From an uncultured Pseudomonas sp. (lineage in GTDB: Bacteria; Pseudomonadota; Gammaproteobacteria; Pseudomonadales; Pseudomonadaceae), in NCBI RefSeq assembly GCF_943846705.1, contig NZ_OX044366.1, positions 1,922,001 to 1,986,000 on the forward strand: a stretch of DNA of 64,000 bases, in the 5' to 3' direction. This document shows, in pieces, positions 60,221 to 64,000 of this stretch. Position 1 is the stretch's first letter. The number at the start of each line of letters is the position of its first letter. The notes under the pieces are model-generated. The model did not search any database and was not told the origin of the DNA. It was given only the letters and a program-made list of their open reading frames with translations. Position numbers and translations under genes: made by a program.

Positions 60221-62437
60221 ATGGGTATGCATAAACAAGCTGGCAACTTGCCGCAGCGTCGTCTTCTGGCTTCGGCCATCGGTCTGGCCGTCGCCTCTTG
60301 GGCGGGTGCTGGTATGGCTGCTGAGCAGGCACCGCAGCAAGCCAAGACGCCGGTTGAGCTGGGCAGCGTAACGGTCAAGGGCCAGCAGGCCGAAGATTAC
60401 AAAACCGATGCCTCGTCCTCCGCCAAGTACGCCGTTCCTTTGCTTGATACCCCGCAGACCATCACCGTGGTGCCGCAGGCGCTGCTCAGAGAGCAGCAGG
60501 CGCTGAGCATGAAGCAGGTGCTGGCTAACGTTTCCGGCATCACCTTCAACGCCGGTGAGGGCGGTGGCGGCTCGGGTGACAGCATCAACATCCGTGGCTT
60601 CAGTGCCAACGCCAATATGCAGATCGACGGCCTGCGCGACAGCTCGCAGAACAACCGTACCGACACCTTCAATATCGAAGCGGTCGAGGTCATCAAAGGC
60701 CCCAACTCGGTTTTTGGCGGCTCGGGCGCCACTGGCGGCAGCATCAATCAGGTCAGCAAGCAGCCACGCCAGCGCGATTTCACTGAGATCGGCGCGAGCT
60801 TAGGCACCGATAACTACCACCGCCTGACGCTGGACACTAACCAGACTCTGGATGAAGTCGGCACCGGCAGCGCATTTCGTCTCAACCTGATGGCCCATGA
60901 GAATGATGTACCGAGCCGCGAGCAGATCGATCGTGAGCGCTGGGGCATTGCGCCTTCGCTGTTGTTGGGGTTGAGTGACTCGACGCGCCTGACCTTGAGC
61001 TACTTGCATCAAAACGATAACAACATGCCTGACTACGGCGTGCCGGCCTTCGATGGCAAGCGTGTCGCCGGGGTTGAGCGTGATGCTTATTTCGGCTGGA
61101 AAAACTTGGATAAGGAAGAGATCCAGACCGATGCCTTCACGGTCAAATTCGAGCACGATTTCAGCGACAGTCTGCGCTTGCAGAACCTCAGCCGTTACAG
61201 CCGTGTTGAGCGAGATACGGTGATTTCCGCCGCCCACGTTAACCTTACTGGCGTTTCCGCCGGCCGTTATGTTCCCGCTGGCCCGCAGGCGTATGGCCGT
61301 GATGTGACCAGCGAGATGTGGATCAACCAGACCAACCTGACCGCGTATTTCGATACCTTGGGCCTGAGCCATACCCTGGTGACGGGCGTCGAGGTGTCGC
61401 GTGAGGATTACTACCGCAATACCTACAATCACGCGCTCAACTTTACCGGCAAGGATTACGACCTAGGCAACCCGCCGGGTTATTACGCTGGGGCGACCAG
61501 CAAGACCCGCACGGCCGAAACCTCGACCGAGCTTGAGAACCAGGCCGTCTATGCATTCGACACCATTGCTCTGAATCAGCAGTGGGACTTAAGCCTGGGT
61601 TTGCGTTATGACTGGATTAAGGGTGATTCGAAGAACACCGCGCTGCCCGCTGGTACGACAACGCGCCTGAGCTCGCGTGACAAGGAGCTCAGTGGGCGTG
61701 CTGGAGTGGTCTATAAGCCAGCTGAAAATGGCCGCATCTACCTGGCATACGGCACCTCCTTTAACCCGGCTGCAGAAGCTTTGGCGTCTTCCGGCTCGTT
61801 GAACGCCGCCGCCGCCGAGTTGGCCCCCGAAGAGAACAAAAGCTGGGAGTTGGGCACCAAGTGGGAGCTGCTGGACAACCGCTTGCAGTTGGATGCAGCG
61901 CTGTTTCGCGTAGAGAAGACCAATGCCCGTGAAACCATGGCCGATGGCTCAACCGAACTGGCCGGTGAGCAGCGCGTGCAAGGGGTTGAGCTGGGTGTAA
62001 GCGGGCGTATTAGCGAGCAGTGGAACGTCTACGCCAACTACACCTTCCTTGACAGTGAAACCCTCAAGGCGGCGGATACTGCCGCCGGTATCGCCAAAGA
62101 AGGCCAGGCATTGGGTAATACCCCGCCGCGCTCATTCAATCTGTGGAGCACCTATGAGCTGCCTGCAGGCTGGCGCGTCGGCTACGGTGCGCGTTACGCC
62201 AGTGAGCGCAACGTGACCTCCAGCGATAACGCCAAGCTGGATGCCTACTGGGTGCATAACGCGATGGTCGGCTACAAGGTTAATCAGGAGCTCGACCTGC
62301 AGCTGAACATGAATAACCTGTTCGACAAGGACTATGTGCAGAGCGTGCGGCAGAACGTTGGTCTTAATACTCGTTCTTCAGCCATCGAATATGGCGATGC
62401 ACGTTCGGCCGTGCTGTCGGCCACTTACCGCTTCTAG
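60221..62437 (+). CDS. TonB-dependent siderophore receptor (second, Fiu/PiuA-like)
   Basis: The 738-residue receptor has a signal peptide ending AGMAA near residue 34, a TonB box-like region (PVELGSVTVKG), a plug (YAVPLLDTPQTITVVPQALL; GSGDSINIRGFSANANMQID; VEVIKGPNSVFGGSGATGGSIN) and a barrel ending SATYRF. The plug is closer to the catecholate receptors Fiu/PiuA than the first receptor is. GGGGGTGG precedes the ATG. A Fur box lies upstream and piuB downstream, so it is an iron-uptake unit. The named ortholog (piuA) could be this or the first receptor. Confidence 0.9.
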   Translation: MGMHKQAGNLPQRRLLASAIGLAVASWAGAGMAAEQAPQQAKTPVELGSVTVKGQQAEDYKTDASSSAKYAVPLLDTPQTITVVPQALLREQQALSMKQVLANVSGITFNAGEGGGGSGDSINIRGFSANANMQIDGLRDSSQNNRTDTFNIEAVEVIKGPNSVFGGSGATGGSINQVSKQPRQRDFTEIGASLGTDNYHRLTLDTNQTLDEVGTGSAFRLNLMAHENDVPSREQIDRERWGIAPSLLLGLSDSTRLTLSYLHQNDNNMPDYGVPAFDGKRVAGVERDAYFGWKNLDKEEIQTDAFTVKFEHDFSDSLRLQNLSRYSRVERDTVISAAHVNLTGVSAGRYVPAGPQAYGRDVTSEMWINQTNLTAYFDTLGLSHTLVTGVEVSREDYYRNTYNHALNFTGKDYDLGNPPGYYAGATSKTRTAETSTELENQAVYAFDTIALNQQWDLSLGLRYDWIKGDSKNTALPAGTTTRLSSRDKELSGRAGVVYKPAENGRIYLAYGTSFNPAAEALASSGSLNAAAAELAPEENKSWELGTKWELLDNRLQLDAALFRVEKTNARETMADGSTELAGEQRVQGVELGVSGRISEQWNVYANYTFLDSETLKAADTAAGIAKEGQALGNTPPRSFNLWSTYELPAGWRVGYGARYASERNVTSSDNAKLDAYWVHNAMVGYKVNQELDLQLNMNNLFDKDYVQSVRQNVGLNTRSSAIEYGDARSAVLSATYRF

Positions 62438-62463
62438 TTACCTCGCCTTGCTGGTTTAACGAG

Positions 62464-62495
62464 AAACCCTGCTCCGCTGTGTGCGGGGTTTTTTC
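62464..62495 (+). terminator. Rho-independent terminator after the second receptor
   Basis: AACCCTGC and GTGCGGGGTT pair around TCCGCTGT with six T following; an imperfect but reasonable terminator. Confidence 0.75.
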
Positions 62496-62556
62496 GTTCA
62501 ACAGCTGCGTGAGGTAAAGAGTGAGTAAAGGTCGGCGTGCTTTAAGTATATGAAAC

Positions 62557-62575
62557 GAATTCTCAAATAGAATTC
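62557..62575 (+). promoter_or_regulatory. Fur-like palindrome before piuB
   Basis: GAATTCT-CAAAT-AGAATTC is a 7-base perfect inverted repeat 75 bases before piuB. It lacks the GATAAT hexamers of the other sites, so assignment to Fur is tentative. Confidence 0.4.
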
Positions 62576-62649
62576 ATTCCTTTTCGGTGGATTGCCGTTT
62601 TGTGGGCAATAACTGCCTGTGTTCAATCTTTGCGTTCGAGTGTCCCTTG

Positions 62650-64000
62650 TTGAAGAAAATCCTGTTCCAGCTGCATTGGTTGTTCGGCATCACTGCCGGT
62701 CTGGTGTTAGCCCTGATGGGGGTGACAGGAGCGGCCTACTCGTTTCAGGACGAACTGCTGCGTGCACTCAACCCCGAGTTTTTTCAGGGCGAGCTGCGTG
62801 ACAGCCCTGTTCTGACAGCTGTGCAGCTGGTGCCAGCGCTTGCGGTGGCAGGGCAGCAGCCGGTGGTCGGTGTTTGGCTGGGTGGGCAGGATGAGCGCGT
62901 CGGGCGGGTGTTGTTTGCGCCAGAGCCAGGCGAGCGCCGCGGCCCTTCGCGTTACTTCGATGCCACTAGCGCTGAGCTGTTGGGTGAGCCGCGTGGGCAG
63001 GGCTTCTTCGATTTGATGCTGAAACTGCACCGGTTTCTCGCCATGGGCGAGTACGGCAAGCAGATCACGGCGGCCTGTACCTTGATCTTGTTGTTCTTCT
63101 GTCTATCGGGGCTGTACCTGCGTTGGCCGCGTCAGGCCAGCAGCTGGCGCGCGTGGCTAACTCTGGACTGGGCGCGTAAAGGCCGTAGCTTTAATTGGGA
63201 TCTGCACGCGGTGGCCGGTACCTGGTGCCTGGCGTTCTATCTGCTTGCCGCGTTGACGGGGTTGTATTGGTCCTACGACTGGTATCGCGAAGGGGCGACG
63301 GCGTTGCTCAGCGAGAAAACGGCTGAGCAGTCGCGTGGCGGTAAGCGCGGTCCACCGCCGGCCGGGGCGCTACCGGCGGTCAATCTGCCTGCTGTGTGGG
63401 CGGCATTCCAGCGTGAGGCCGGCGCTCAGCTGAGCAGCTACAACCTACGCCTGCCGACGGCGGCCGGACAAGCGGTGACGCTGTTCTACCTGGATGATGA
63501 GGCCGCCCATGAGCGTGCGTTCAATCAGCTGACACTCGATCCGCTGAGTGGTGAGCTGGGCCTGCATAAACGCTATGCCCAGCAGGCCTTTGGCGAGCAG
63601 CTGCTGAGCAGCGTGTATGCCTTGCATGTGGGCAGTTACTTTGGCCTGACTGGACGCATTTTGCTGTTCCTTGCCAGCCTGGCGATGCCGTTGTTCGCCA
63701 TCACCGGTTGGTTGCTCTACCTCGACCGGCGGCGCAAGAAGCTCGCGATGCTGCAGGCGCGCGGCGGCGTGCAGTCGAACGCGGCAACTGCGGGCAGCTG
63801 GCTGATTGGCTTTGCCAGCCAGAGTGGCTTTGCCGAGCAACTGGCCTGGAAAACTGCTGGGCAATTGCAGGCTGCCGGGCTGGCGGTCAACGTGCAGCCT
63901 TTGGCCAAACTCACCGAGCCAATGTTGCGTCAGGCGCAGCAGGCGCTGTTTGTCGTCAGCACCTTTGGTGAGGGCGAGGCTCCGGACAGTGCGCGCGGCT
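62650..64000 (+). CDS. piuB: PepSY membrane flavoprotein PiuB, N-terminal part (cut by window end)
   Basis: Begins with a TTG giving the standard PiuB start (M)KKILFQLHWLFGITAGLVLALMGVTGA with the first of four or more membrane helices, then the PepSY regions, and near the window end a flavodoxin-like domain (FVVSTFGEGEAPDSARG, the FMN-binding motif). About 450 residues are visible of a usual 850, so the C-terminal FAD/NADPH reductase is outside. PiuB probably reduces iron or works on siderophore release in the inner membrane. The start codon could also be the TTG one codon earlier. Confidence 0.85.
   Translation, partial: MKKILFQLHWLFGITAGLVLALMGVTGAAYSFQDELLRALNPEFFQGELRDSPVLTAVQLVPALAVAGQQPVVGVWLGGQDERVGRVLFAPEPGERRGPSRYFDATSAELLGEPRGQGFFDLMLKLHRFLAMGEYGKQITAACTLILLFFCLSGLYLRWPRQASSWRAWLTLDWARKGRSFNWDLHAVAGTWCLAFYLLAALTGLYWSYDWYREGATALLSEKTAEQSRGGKRGPPPAGALPAVNLPAVWAAFQREAGAQLSSYNLRLPTAAGQAVTLFYLDDEAAHERAFNQLTLDPLSGELGLHKRYAQQAFGEQLLSSVYALHVGSYFGLTGRILLFLASLAMPLFAITGWLLYLDRRRKKLAMLQARGGVQSNAATAGSWLIGFASQSGFAEQLAWKTAGQLQAAGLAVNVQPLAKLTEPMLRQAQQALFVVSTFGEGEAPDSARG

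Noticed and set aside
1..64000. CRISPR array, prophage or insertion sequence
   Set aside because: No regularly spaced repeats, integrase or transposase frames, and no long terminal repeats were seen.

Overview
The window is a piece of a Pseudomonas chromosome (Gammaproteobacteria). Gene content and order, from proB-creA-rpsT-murJ-ribF-ileS-lspA-fkpB-ispH through the minor-pilin cluster, pilRS, bamD, clpB, tRNAs, ndh, coaE-pilDCBA-nadC, ampDE, an MCP gene, speC and the piu iron genes, match from memory the PA4565-to-PA4513 stretch of P. aeruginosa. Coding is dense with GC-rich third positions. Clear exceptions are pilA with its downstream gene, and the N-terminal half of pilY1, which are visibly AT-richer. 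I see no prophage, insertion sequence, CRISPR array or rRNA.

Layout. 1-9.2 kb: housekeeping genes (proline, ribosomal protein S20, lipid II flippase, FAD synthesis, Ile-tRNA synthetase, lipoprotein signal peptidase, isoprenoids). 9.2-16.7 kb: minus-strand type IV pilus priming operon fimT-fimU-pilV-pilW-pilX-pilY1-pilE, with no pilY2. 16.7-24.2 kb: thiO, the pilSR two-component system, a small zinc-ribbon protein, bamD, rluD, pgeF. 24.3-30 kb: clpB behind a good sigma-32 promoter, a PilZ protein and a DUF1631 protein. 30-30.3 kb: a tRNA-Asn/Pro/Lys operon. 30.3-39.6 kb: ndh, a 57-residue DUF3094 protein, MOSC, DUF1780, a CbiM-like membrane protein, yacG, coaE, pilD, pilC, pilB, and divergent pilA behind a sigma-54 promoter. 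39.8-41.5 kb: a PglL-type O-oligosaccharyltransferase. 41.5-52.4 kb: nadC, a second DUF1631 paralogue, ampDE, a fructokinase-like ROK kinase, a chemoreceptor, TatD, prfC. 52.4-55.8 kb: speC behind a long structured leader, then a trimethylamine-monooxygenase-like flavoprotein with a sigma-54-like promoter. 55.9-64 kb: an iron-uptake region with two TonB receptors, piuC, an FMN hydroxy-acid oxidase and piuB (cut by the window end), with Fur-box-like sites at the promoters.

How the genes work together. Most of the type IV pilus machine is here: subunit, peptidase, assembly ATPase, platform protein, minor pilins/PilY1 and the PilSR regulators that act through sigma-54 at pilA. The gene next to pilA probably glycosylates the pilin. 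The iron region imports ferric siderophores and is probably Fur-controlled. The most noteworthy less-described items are the bistable-looking speC leader RNA, the Tmm-like gene with its sigma-54-like promoter, the dispersed palindromic repeat with a compensatory base change, the GRxR motif in FimT, and the paired DUF1631 paralogues.
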